Assembly (NCBI GenBank): GCA_016165875.1
Contig: JABBOT010000002.1
Location: forward strand, 22,706,265-22,770,264
Source: Acanthopleura granulata
Lineage: Eukaryota > Mollusca > Polyplacophora > Chitonida > Chitonidae
Direction of reading: 5' to 3'
Length of the DNA stretch: 64,000 nucleotides
The position numbers and the translations under genes were made by a program. A model generated the notes under the pieces. The model saw only the letters and a list, made by a program, of their open reading frames with translations, was not told the DNA's origin and made no database searches. How positions within the stretch are numbered: the first letter of the stretch is position 1; each line of letters starts with the position of its first letter. Positions 39,427 through 50,895 of this stretch are shown in pieces.

Positions 39427-40656
39427 GTGAGTCTTTCAACTCATTCACCATCAACAACTTACATGACATTGCAGTGTCTTTTTTGATGTTACGTCGAGTT
39501 TAAAATCTGTAAAGTTTTTCAAAGTAATAAAGAATAAGATTTGCCATCAAAGAACACCACAGTTTCTGTAACCAAAGTTTAGATATTTATGACGTACATA
39601 TGCATATATATATTTATGTATTCACAATCAATCGTTTTGCTCGATATTTACATTACAATGGCCTCTGTTCTTTTCTTTCTGTAAATCATTTATTTCAAGT
39701 CACACACTGCTCTGTCAGCACCAATTTAGAAGCGTTGGAGTACCTAATGACTATCATATTAGACATGAGGAGACATTAGAAGAGAGTTATTTATTAAGAG
39801 ACACATAAAAATAATGTTTGTAAGCTCTTTTCTTTATTTAACTGTTCATTTTATGCGGACGCCTGAAGTTTAATGATGGCACATAAAAAGCTTCTCTGGT
39901 CGGGTGGAGAAAACAATCTTATAATAGACCTGATTGATTAATTTGGGATTGTCGAAACCTGTTCAAAGAAAACTACTTCTTAATTGTTTGTATCCAGTGG
40001 CTACATCGGCGCTATCCACTTTTGCAGTCAATAATTTTAATTTACCTCATTTTAATGTTACTCATAAATATTGAAGTATATCGTAAAATCTGTGCGCAAT
40101 AATTGTTCTATTTGAATCTAGTGACATTCATTCAAATATCCTGACTCTGGTCGCGTGATCTCCAGACATACTGACAATGCCCAAAGGAGTACATTTTATT
40201 GGAGACATTCACATGTTCATTGTCAATGTAGATTATATCCGCTCACGGGTAATGTCGCTTAATTGTCCAAGACAAACGAGATTTCTAGCCTTGGAAACAT
40301 TAGTTCATTGACTGTTGACAGTGATTGATTTATATTTGCTGGCTACTTTAATGTTACCGATAATATGTAAAAAAAACCTTTCTGATGTAAACACCCCGTC
40401 CTCCTGTAAATAATGAGTTTTAAATCATCCAATGTGTACTTGGATATTATTCAGGTCACATTTAGTATATAGCAGGGCGTTGTTCACCTCACATATATAA
40501 GTTGCCAAGGAAGTATAGTCATATATATGTGCTGACAAGGTATAATATGACAGGTTATCTACTCAAACTTGGTGGCCTTTCTTCCGAGAATGGTAACATA
40601 TGTTTTAAACTTAAATATGACAAATCTTGTCAGCGGATATTAGTACTGTTCTCCTG

Positions 40657-40801
40657 GGTGAAGAGAATTGCCCCCCAGCCATCTAGACAGGCTGGAAGTA
40701 AAAGGCAACCTACATGTAGACCGCGTAAGTGTAGACCTCGTGAACAGAAAACTTTGCAAACATTATTTTATTTTGGATGTGGACGTGGCTCCCGAGTTAT
40801 C
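40657..40801 (+). repeat. Unnamed intronic repeat, copy 1 of 2
   Basis: Shares AGCCATCTAG, CTCGTGAACAGAAA, ACATTATTTTATTTTGGATG and CCGAGTT in order with 41405-41543. Frames inside are not conserved. Confidence 0.68.
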
Positions 40802-41404
40802 TGAATAAATGACTTCTGACACTTTTATCAAGTTATATTTTTATATATGCAGACGATAAATCAGTTCACTTAACCCCTGTACAATTAAATACTATAATAA
40901 AACGTTCACCATTGCATTGTCTAACAGTCTGTGTTTACGTGAAAGCGCTGTACTACATACAAACTGAATTACATAGACCCCATATAAGCATCCTTCCGAT
41001 CAATCAACGTGGCAATAGACCCGTTTAATGACTTAGCACTTCTTTCTGAATGTTGTTGAACTGAACACATAATCTACATTCTTCTCATACATTCCCTTGG
41101 ATGAAAAAGCACGACGTCTTCAACACCAATTTCAACAAAAATCTAACATGCGAAACTCGTAAATGAGATTTTGTTCTGGTTGGCCGCTGTTTCATGCTCA
41201 AAACAAAATCTTTCATGTGGCTCAAAATACGTCGCCTTTACAAAGTCTGCATGATTACTGTAACAAAGGGAGAGATTAGTAAACATTCCCGAAAGGTTAT
41301 AGTCAACCACTTAACTGAAAAATGACAACAGCTTATGTTCGGGAGAACACGTGCTGGCTACCACATTCCAGGCAATTGCTGGTCATAGCACTACCACTTC
41401 TCCG

Positions 41405-41543
41405 TGGTGAAAATAATGGCACCTTAGCCATCTAGGCTGGCTCGGCGCAAAAGGATTAACCAAGACCTCTTGAGTGTTGAGCTTGTGAACAGAAATGGTT
41501 TAAAACATTATTTGGTTTTGGATAGGGGCATGCCGTCCGAGTT
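41405..41543 (+). repeat. Unnamed intronic repeat, copy 2 of 2
   Basis: Counterpart of 40657-40801, about 750 bp downstream in the same orientation: TTAGCCATCTAGGCTGGCTC, GCTTGTGAACAGAAATGG, ACATTATTTGGTTTTGGATA, GTCCGAGTTT. Confidence 0.68.
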
Positions 41544-42046
41544 TGTGGCACCATATTCCTGGTATTTTATCAAGGGTCGCTTGATCGGCTAAGTGTGCGG
41601 AATTTGACGTGTTCGACGGACTTTTGGACAGTTAACACTGTGCTGAGAGTGTTAAACAGCCTCTCTGACGATGCTGTGGTTAAATTTACAACAACAACAA
41701 CAAAAAAACTCTGTAAGCATATCACAATTCTGTGTACAAGCTTTAGTTAAGCTTGTTATACATACATACATATATACATACATCTGGAAGGCGAAAGTAG
41801 ATTGGAAGAGACAAAAACCCAGGGTAGATTTTGAAACGCCAAAGTGCATTTGGAAAAGAAGCCTATTGGGTATATTTGAAAAAGGTTAAACTGACATTTG
41901 CTTTTTTAGGTGGTCTTAAATGCGCCTGCATGTTTCTGTTTAATATTGAATGTTCAGTTTTCGATATGGGAGACTAAGCTGATTCCTTTTTTAAACGCGT
42001 TCTTCTAAAACAGGACTGGAGTATTGTCGGTGAGTCACTAAGCCAT

Positions 42047-42081
42047 TCCTTCATTCATTCATTTATTCATTCATTCATTCA
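42047..42081. repeat. TTCA microsatellite
   Basis: About eight TTCA units with one interruption (TTTA). Confidence 0.92.
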
Positions 42082-42441
42082 GTTTGTATGTAAACAGCTA
42101 TATGTAGTTATTACATTCGTGGTTTCTGGTAATCTTTCCTGGTAGACACTGACGACCTTTGCACTGGTTTATGGATCATTCATTATATATACCAAATGTT
42201 TCATGTATGTCATCATCTGGTTCCATCTCAGCAACACTTTCCACGCCACAGCAGTTATCGATGATTTTAGCTGCACATATCGCCATGTCAGGGTGTTTCC
42301 TTAACTTAATCTGTAAGCTGTAAAAAGCGGAACTCATAGTTTATCTAATTAGTCCAAAATCCCCATGGACAAAGTAACGTACGTATAGCATGAACGAATC
42401 AAGACATAAAAAGTACTCTTACACACCGTGTGCAATTCATA

Positions 42442-42636
42442 TTAATGGGAACAATCCCAGGAGTTTGTCTCTGAGGCATGTTAATGGGAACAATCCCAGG
42501 AGTTTGTCTCTGAGGCATATTAATGGGAACAATCCCAGGAGTTTGTCTCTGAGGCATATTAATGGGAACAATCCCAGGAGTTTGTCTCTGAGGCATATTA
42601 ATGGGAACAATCCCAGGAGTTTGTCTCTGAGGCATA
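42442..42636. repeat. 39-bp tandem array, five near-identical units
   Basis: Units start at 42442, 42481, 42520, 42559 and 42598 (TTAATGGGAACAATCCCAGG, then AGTTTGTCTCTGAGGCATA). I see only one changed base between units. Since 39 is a multiple of three, open frames run through it on both strands; these are not evidence of coding. Confidence 0.95.
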
Positions 42637-43666
42637 TAATTCAAATCGTATCTGCTAAGACACAATTGCATCGTTCAGTGTTGCACTGGAGGACAGGAGT
42701 ATCATGGCCTATAACAGTTTTCAAGCAATAAAGATAATTTTGATATTGGCACATTGATGTATAGCACATTGGACATACAAATAACACAAAAGATCTTTTA
42801 AAACTAAATTACATCCTAATCGCATCACTCGTATGTCCTGTGTTGGATATTTTCCCAACTGAATGTCTTACATTACAGAATGAAATATACTTCTGGTGGG
42901 TCTCATGATTTCGTTGTTAAGAAGTTTTAAAGTGATATCATATATTTTAATGGATATTTATTTTATAGAGGAGTTCCTTAAATCCTACTCTTCATTGTAT
43001 TTTGACACGTGATATGTTTTCATGCGTTTGAATCTAAATATTCCAAATATCACGCGAGTCATTTTTAATGCTATGCTTTAACAAACAGATGCTGAAACAA
43101 TTCTTAAAAACACATTGCTGCTAAAAGCCAAATGTCAGCAACGCGTAGATTGCAAAGCGAAAATTTCCAAAAAAAAGAAAATCATACCACATACTAAAGC
43201 TACATCTGAGCAACAAATGAATGATGAAGCAATATCTTAATAACATAATACCGGGTGCAAGAATGAAATGCTACTAACACAGGAATGGACGAAGTTCTCC
43301 ACTTGCGAATCAAAACTTGTCATGTTAGTGACTGGTGTGAGACACAGAGTACCATTGGATTGTGCGGTATCTAGTAATCACGGAAATCTATGTTAGCATT
43401 TTGTCAACATGTATGTTGGTTCCCGCCGGATATTGTCAACACGGAACAGTCTGTTTCTACACGCTACATCTTCAAACTGTTCAAAATGTTGACAAGAAGC
43501 ATTACTGAGCGGCTGATGCAAACCAATTGCCTTGAGTTGATGAAATCTTGAACTGCCCATTAAACAAAAACTTTCCTGAGTATTACCTAAAATATTCAGA
43601 TATCTGTTCTTTCATATTTCACTGCATGCTTTAAGTGAATTTACATACTCTGCTTAGCTCACATTA

Positions 43667-43948
43667 TTAGCTAGAATGGAGCCCGTATCGAAACAAATCA
43701 TCAATATCCCGACAAGTCTTTTTCTCGCGGCAAGTCTGATATTGTTGGCAAAATGAGCCAGTTGAACTATTGAGAAAAGTCCTCCAGCCAAGCTGTGAAC
43801 TGGGACTGGCGTCTATTCTCCCAGTGGAACAATCAAACTCGTTGATGTCTGTTTTTAATTTTGGAGAACTTCCACATGACACGGAGAAAACAGTCTCATA
43901 TGTACAATTATGTCCCACTATATCAAAATTTATCGTCAGAGATTGCAT
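43667..43948 (-). CDS. Unrecognised 93-residue frame, six cysteines
   Basis: An ATG-started frame antisense to receptor intron 1. It encodes 93 residues with cysteines at 15, 25, 40, 67, 73 and 79 and sequons at N14 and N60. Composition looks more protein-like than other frames in the intron (balanced codons, acidic and aromatic residues, C-x5-C-x5-C near the end). There is no signal peptide and a stop lies two codons upstream of the ATG. No convincing splice acceptor or donor was found. It could be an exon or relic of a nested antisense gene for a secreted or extracellular domain, or chance. I do not recognise a family. Confidence 0.15.
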   Translation of the reverse strand: MQSLTINFDIVGHNCTYETVFSVSCGSSPKLKTDINEFDCSTGRIDASPSSQLGWRTFLNSSTGSFCQQYQTCREKKTCRDIDDLFRYGLHSS

Positions 43949-44633
43949 ATATTATAGGTAATATCGAAACTCAGCTCTACTCTTATCGAACATCTGCCGT
44001 GTGAGAAGACTGTGGAAGTAGATCTCTGCCGGTCACTTCAGCCATTGAAGACACGGGAGGCTGTAATCTTCTTGCGTAATTACCAGTAATTGTTGGTTTA
44101 TTTTATCTATTAACCGATTCCATTTTCGATTGTACAAGTAAACGTCGAGAAGGGGTGATAAACGTGTTACCTCAGTCAGCCATAAATTACACCAAATGTC
44201 AGTCACTGGCATGTGGTCCATTATACTGAGGTCTACTTTCACCAGATCGCGTGCTAGTTAGCCCGATTCCATCACGATGCAATTAATCTGGGTTCGTCAA
44301 ACCACAACAGGGGAAACCCTCGCCAATTATCCGTTTCTTTGTAATTATTGCACCAGCGCCGTTCTCTCTACTAAAATTACATCAGCACTTTTCCAGATAA
44401 AACATTCTCCCCTAATTAACTGTTGAGCAGCATGAAAACCACGAATTCTTGAGAACCATAACAGTTTATTACGAACGTATTTTGTGTTTTTGTCGTTAAT
44501 GTTACCTCGGAGCATAGATCTGTAGCCTGTAAAAAGCCTCTTGTAGAGGTCATTTGACGGTCAATAATTTTTAAATTTTTATTCACGATGCCATCCGTCA
44601 GAAGTGAGAGGGGAGGGTTTTGCAGAATTGCAT

Positions 44634-44966
44634 GTTCTTTACTACCCTACTTAAGAAATTTCTCACTTACACAGTGGCGGTCAGTTCACGTGTGGATGAA
44701 ACTGGAGTGCCTCTTCTTAACCCAGCGAACTTTGGCAAGTTACTGACGAACTTTCCCCCCTGTGACGTACAAATGTGCACATCTTACTGGTTCTTTACGA
44801 ACGTTCTGCTTTTCAACGGTCATTCGATGATCGTCTAATATCATCAAGGCCTCGCAGGCAGTTAGAGCATTGGAACGTACAAATTCCCTGTTCTAAGCGG
44901 GAATAGAACCCGTTCCTTGTGAGTCATTGCAATTGAAAGGCAATCGCCTTTAACCACGCGCTCCCT
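44634..44966 (-). mobile_element. SINE type B, near full length
   Basis: Read on the minus strand: a tRNA-like head GCGCGTGGTTAAAGGCGATT (box A region) and GGGTTCTATTCCCGC (box B), a middle containing GTCAGTAACTTGCCAAAG, then the shared 3' module GTAAGTGAGAAATTTCTTAA. About 330 bp. It lies head to head with the plus-strand SINE starting at 44967. Confidence 0.75.
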
Positions 44967-45172
44967 TCTGGCTCAGATGAGTAAAGCGTTGGCTCCTAGC
45001 GGCTAACAGGGCCTTTAATTAATGAGGTAGCGAGTTTGAATCCAGCTCAGTTCGCTTTTTCAACTGCGTCTTTAAGTCAAGAGATTTGTCAGGTACGTTG
45101 CGAAGGTTGGCCATCATGTATTGCAGTCACACACTCTTCAGCACGGCGTCAATTAATTAGTCAATCAATCAC
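44967..45172 (+). mobile_element. SINE type B-like, with tRNA-like head
   Basis: Head has TGGCTCAGATGAGTAAAGCG (box A-like) and GAGTTTGAATCCAGCTC (box B-like), then GATTTGTCAGGTACGTTGCG (type B middle), and ends with AGCACGGCGTCAATTAATTA followed by TCAATCAATCAC, a decayed form of the shared tail. Much of the 3' module has been lost. Confidence 0.65.
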
Positions 45173-46868
45173 ATTCAATGGAGGAAACCTTCAATGACGT
45201 TAAAAGTGACAGGATGAATTTTAGCATGATCTGTTTATTATCTTGGTGATAAGTTAGCCATTCCAGTTTTGAGGGTATCTGAAAAATATAATTACGTTAA
45301 ACCATCGCCAAGCTAAGCGCCACCAGACAAGTAAATGATGATTTATCTACTTCAGAGTAAGAAATCAAATGAAGCCATAAACTAATTATTATTTTTTAGA
45401 TATTATCTGAGTAATGCAATGCTCCATTCTAGAGCTAGATAATTCAATATTACGCGATTACCGAATACATATACGAGAGTTCCAATTAAATTAATGTTGA
45501 GAAGGGAAAGGAAATGGCGACTGCCAAGATGATTGCACACAATAAACACCCCCCCCTCCGTCAAAAAGAAAAAAGAAGAAAAAAAAAAAAACAAAAACAG
45601 ACCCCAGTTTCAAGATTTATTTAGTTTCTTATGTCTTGCTTAAGAAATTTTTTAACGGCTTTCTTTCTTAAAGGTGGAGGAAAACCTAGCTGATCTCCGG
45701 GGAAATCAGAGCATATTCACCCATCACCAAACAAATTTCCCGACCTATAGCCTCGACTGGTTCAATGAAATCTAATACCGGCTTCACAAGGCACTCGTAC
45801 CTTTACCTGCACTCCACCACCATGCTTGCCCATTTCCCTAAAATGTCTTGAATAAATTTATGTCGCAATTTTCCCCTCTAAATCATTTCGTCTTTAGGTG
45901 TTGAATTATGGACAATGCTATTTCCCTGAAACAGTTGTACAAACTCATACCTACGAAACTTTGTGGCCTTGGCTCATGATCATCATCAAATATCTAGTTA
46001 CGTAACACGACATACTGTTTGTAATAGCTCCAAAACTAGAACCCATGACCTTAGTGGACTCGGCTTTAACACTCTCGGTTGGCGAAAGAACTTAAATATC
46101 GCAAATATGCTTACATAACATCACATAAAGAAGTAATTAAGAACTGCGTGCATCAAAACAATTTTCATGAAGAAAAATACTCGCATTTTGACAGTTTTTA
46201 GGCAAACAAGTTAATTTCACAGTTTTGTCTCAACTGGGGCTGAATTGGTCAATCCAATACATATCGCTCAGACCATCAGTCCAGATACGACAGATCTTTA
46301 TAGCAGGATGCATTGCCTTGTGTGATATGTTGTGTAGCGTAGGTTCTTTTCAAGAAAAAGTGTTTGTTTTGAATGTCTTTTGACATCCTCTGCTTAATTT
46401 CAACGAGTTCATGGAGGCCTTTAGAATCCTCCTGATAAAAACGGTCTGTGGCATTTGCCTGTCGTCAATAGTCACGCCAGGGCATTCTCCACAACCCTTT
46501 TCTATACCAGATTTGGCTCGCGGGCATCCGTTTTCCATTAACTAATATTCTCCGCAACACGTCCCAACGTGACCCATATAGTAGTCACGAGTCCCCCTCA
46601 TGCAGACTAAGTACGGATTACCCATCTATCGGGGCTCTGTACGTCAGACATATCGCGGTTATTGTCCAGCTGCCAGTTACCTTAATACCGTTATTTAGTA
46701 GGTGTAATTCTACCCTCTCTGTCCCCATATCTGTAACGGATACGACAAACTGACGGGAAACCAAACTGATAACAGATGGGTTTGTTGATCAAACTTTTGT
46801 ACAACCTATATACAAGTGATTGATTGCATTTATACATGTATCTAACTATATATCTATGTGTGTATGTA

Positions 46869-46869
46869 C

Positions 46870-46951
<82 letters not shown>

Positions 46952-46977
46952 AGAGAGAGAAAAAGAGAGAGAGAGAG
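46869..46977. repeat. Compound TA/GA microsatellite
   Basis: About ten TA units followed by about 45 GA units with short interruptions (AAGG and AAAAAG). Likely highly length-variable. Confidence 0.96.
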
Positions 46978-47589
46978 TAACACGTGTAATTCAGTAAACC
47001 GTAAACGTGTTTCATGTGTAATTTAAATTGCCTTCCATCTGAAAAATGATTTTTATCTTGTATACCACCAATATATTCCAAATCATTGATAAGAAAATGA
47101 TTTTCTATTAATGTAACATATAATAACATTAAATCTTCATGTGTATCTCACGCAGACATAAAAGCAAAATGATATAATCTTCAATATTCAGTGAATTGGC
47201 AAGATGCCAAATTCACATCGTGCTGATTCTACTCTAACTCTAGTTATACTACCAAGATGAAATACGGCTAAACTAAATAAAAACTGGCTGAAAATTTTGT
47301 TAGAGATTCAGTTTAACGTACAGCCACTTTACATTTTTGTTCATGTGCAAATCGCAATCCATTCAAGGCTGAGACAAGAAAGGGATGCTCTCATATCTTG
47401 AGGTTTTATATCCATATCTACTTCTCCATGGATGGGCCGTAGGTTTACGGAGCAGCAGAGAATGGTTTTTTTTTTCTACAGCTTGATACTGTAATATCTG
47501 GTGAAAGTCTCTGTATTTAAGTTATAGTTTTCTGAAGGAATGGCAAAAGTAAGCAAAATAGCGACGAGTCTTGATCAAAATCCAAAAAG

Positions 47590-47741
47590 CCCAGGGGAAA
47601 CCCACAACAATCCGCAAGTTGCTGGCGGACCTTCCCACGAGAGGAAGCCAGCATGAGCTGGACTTGAAATCACAGCGACCGCATTGGTGAGAGGCAAGGG
47701 GTCATAACGTCACGCCGACGAGCTAACTCCCTCGGCCCCCA
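47590..47741 (-). mobile_element. SINE type A, head and body without 3' module
   Basis: On the minus strand it starts GGGGGCCGAGGGAGTTAGCT, continues through GATTTCAAGTCCAGCTCATG and the body, and stops at GGGTTTCCCCTGGG. The whole shared 3' module and A-rich tail are absent. Confidence 0.8.
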
Positions 47742-47929
47742 GAAACATTTGACATATCTGTCTAATGCTGTTTGGCGGAATTGTAAGAAACAATTCGATG
47801 CACGAAAATTAAAACTTGGGTTCTAGTAACATGAAATCAGTATATGCAAAAACAGGCAGTCCTGTCCCCTATGCTTTTACAAATGATTGCCTGATATTTG
47901 ACACATTACTCAAAATTATTACATAAATG

Positions 47930-48178
47930 AAAAATATCACTGATACCACGGTCGTCAGCTTTATTGCTGGAGGAAACCCTAGTGCCCGTGGTAAACCACT
48001 GACCTTTGAATAATCACTGACAAACTTTCATCCGTGTGGCGCCGGTATATATGGCCACCAATATGGTGTGATACATTGCCACCGGCATCGTCGACCACTT
48101 ATTCTCACACAAGCGGTGAGATCGGGGAATGTACAAAGTAAATATCCAATCGAAAGGCTTCGAGCCTAATTGTAAACA
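47930..48178 (-). mobile_element. SINE type B copy
   Basis: Plus strand shows an inverted degraded tail (ATGAAAAATATCACTGATAC), then GGAGGAAACCCTAGTGCCC and TAAACCACTGACCTTTGAAT, then CATCGTCGACCACTTATTCT. The tRNA-like head is degraded or missing. Confidence 0.65.
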
Positions 48179-48536
48179 ATTTACAATAATTTGTGGGTTT
48201 AGTATGTAGGTATCTTCTTTATGACACCCAACAGGAATATTTTAGTGCGGTTTCCGGTGGCCAGCGATTTGTGTGGAGAGCATAGCAGTGGGTTTACACT
48301 CACTCGAGTACCAGACAAGTTAAGCCCATTGTATTGTAACAAAAATTCAATAAAAACCATAATATTCGCTTCTAACACAGCAATCCATGAAAAAACAGTA
48401 TTTACGGTGTATATCTTGCACTTAGCTTATGAGTTTACCTGCGTTCCACTCTTGAGCTGTTTTATTTGGATAGATATAAAATAATTTTTTACTGCAATTA
48501 TGATGCAACTACAAGTACATGTGAATTGGCATCAGA

Positions 48537-48676
48537 AAACCCACGGCCATTAACAGGTTGCTGGCAGATCTATAAGGCAGGATAGGAAGCCAGCATGAGC
48601 TGAGCTTGCACTCACAGCAACCACATTGGTGAGAGGATGCGGAGTGTTGTGCTGTGCTAGCACGCTAACTTCTCGG
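48537..48676 (-). mobile_element. SINE type A, head and body without 3' module
   Basis: Inverse of GTTAGCGTGCTAGCACAGCA (head) and GCTCAGCTCATGCTGGCTTC (body). Like the copy at 47590 it stops at the GTGGGTTT position, lacking the 3' module. Confidence 0.75.
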
Positions 48677-49437
48677 CAAAGGTTGTACGGAGGAATGCTC
48701 GATGGGAACAAAGAAAGATTTTCCGTAATAATCCTTTAAAATGACGATTCGATTTACTCATGAAGATGGGCCACGAATGACAAATTATTCCATGAAAAAT
48801 GTTTCCTGACGATTTTTTTTAGAACTTTCTTTGTTGCATTAAGCAGGAATCATGCAGGAAATGCTAGCATATTAAATGATTTCAGGGGATCATATGAACA
48901 TATAGATGGGCAGGTGTTTATGGCAAAAGCCTCAAATCTGAAGGCGTGTAGTTTATCTAGTTTCAGTCATGCCACCTGCCACTGGTTAAACCCTAGACTT
49001 TAAGTCTCGTATGACAGATGGCAAAATGAAGAAAAATCACATTTGTTTAATTTAATTTTACGAAAGCTTATCTGAAATGACTTTAGCGCATTTCTTTATA
49101 GTAACAATCAACAACTGAGAATGGGATGGTTTATTAGACTTCTATAATATTACTCCGGCTAACGGATACACAGCGATGTTTCTCTAACACACCTTCCTTC
49201 TGAATACATGGTGTTCTGTAAACACAGAGGTTCATGGCATTCTCAGTAATCACACACATATAACAAATTCACAAACACATACGAGCGCAAAACGTTTCTT
49301 GCTAGTTATTCAGTTTTGCGGTTATCCGTAGTGATGGTGTTGGGGGATTGCTGGGGTGGACGTCTTGTTGCTCCGCGAATGCAGATAATCGACCTTTGGT
49401 CCACAAAGCATACTTTAATCGCCCGATTTTCTCAGGA

Positions 49438-49570
49438 GATTTGTCAGTTACTTGACAAAGGGTGATGGTTTATCCCAGTCATGTGGGTTATCAACAGACA
49501 TAAGCATGGTCACCGTCGTGGAAGTGAAATATGCTTAAGAACGGTATGAAACATAGGTCAAATTTATAAA
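49438..49570 (+). mobile_element. Diverged SINE type B copy
   Basis: GATTTGTCAGTTACTTGACA, GATGGTTTATCCCAG, then CATGGTCACCGTCGTGGAAG and GTGAAATATGCTTAAGAACG with a degraded tail ATAGGTCAAATTTATAAAAA. Head missing. Confidence 0.65.
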
Positions 49571-50737
49571 AAAAAATATAAATTATCATTATCAACATTA
49601 TCTACCTCGGAAACCTAAAAATGTTTAACCAAGAATTTGGTGCTGTGTGAAGTATGTCTTAAAGCGATTATCGAGAAGTCGCTAGAAGGTTAAGTGACAA
49701 ACAACAGCTTTGGTTGCGCGTGCAGCTTTCTACATACTTCCGCTCCCAATATTCCTGAGGCCTTGGTGACAGGTGCTCGACAGGCTCTTGTGTTGCATGC
49801 CATGTGTCCCTTGGGGACCACTAGTTTTCCGTCCAGCATTGGTTTCGGTTTTTTTAGCCCATCATTTAAAACTGACCGCCTTCACAACAAGTGACAAATT
49901 ACTGTGCTCGACGTTAACAACAATCAAGTAAAAGTACAGTAATCTTGCTGTCGTATGTTCTGCTTGCCAGTTATGTAAAATATAACACAGCATAGAGAGT
50001 AAAACCAGAGCAGCCAGGACAATGTGATAGTTGCCAAATGGTCACACGTAAGTGGCAAATTTATTCTATTCTAACTGTTCACAGAAATACTAAAATGCAG
50101 TTATGTTATTTGCAATTTATTAGACATCACAGGTCGAGAATGATTCACAATGTCCTATTGTCATTACTTATGAAAATAGTTTGCTTAAATAATGAAAACG
50201 TACTGACTTTCTCTCAGAGGCGAGCGGACGTAAATCATTTGTTTTAGTTGATTGTTCCTGAATTCTTTCGTTGGTACCTTCGCTTCTTGAGTTTTGTTAC
50301 CTGTAAAGTTAACTTTAAGACAAAGGGATCATATTGATATCCATAATAGAGAATCTAATGACAAAGGTTTACTAACACCATCCTCGTTATTTTTCCACTG
50401 ACCACAGCGCATGAGAGGCACACCAATCGACAGTGGTACTCCTTCGCCTCAGTGGCTATACATTAAACGTATGGGCGGTATGGCTGCCCAAGTCCGTCTC
50501 TATTTGTCCTGAAGAGGGTTGTTAGCAGGAGAGACTGTGCGGCTTTGTGAAGATGAATCTTGTCTCTCCTCCCTAAAACAGAAAAGCTCATCACTCTGAG
50601 TAGTCTTAGACTGCTCCATTCGCTTTTCAGACCGAGAGGTGTAACACGCACGTTCGCCCCCGGGGGTTTTACATACAGAGGTGGTCAGTTTTATCCACTA
50701 ACCCGAAACCTTCCATGCTGATGAACAGTGTGCCAAA

Positions 50738-50895
50738 ATGCAAATTGTAAAGACTGAAGTTGTGAACGGAGTAGTTGATCGTGTTGCCAAAATACAGATT
50801 GTAAAGAGTGAAGTTGTGGACAGAGGAGTTGATCGTGTTGCGAATATGCAAATTGTAAAGACTGAAGCTGTTAGCGGTAGAGTTTGTAAAGATGG
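50738..50895. repeat. 54-bp tandem array, three units
   Basis: CAAATTGTAAAGACTGAAGT recurs at 50741, 50795 and 50849, period 54. The third unit is partial and diverges after about 40 bases. An ATG-started plus-strand frame (50738-50980) reads through it with an 18-residue period (MQIVKTEVV, IQIVKSEVV, MQIVKTEAV). Confidence 0.88.

Noticed and set aside
38572..39486. 304-codon frame starting at 38572 as the complete receptor
   Set aside because: The first codon is GTG, not ATG, and the last 19 codons are intron read-through past a consensus donor. TM6 and TM7 lie in later exons. I use ATG 38605 and end exon 1 at 39426.
46820..47129. Frames rich in Glu-Arg or Ser-Leu
   Set aside because: Translations of the GA microsatellite.
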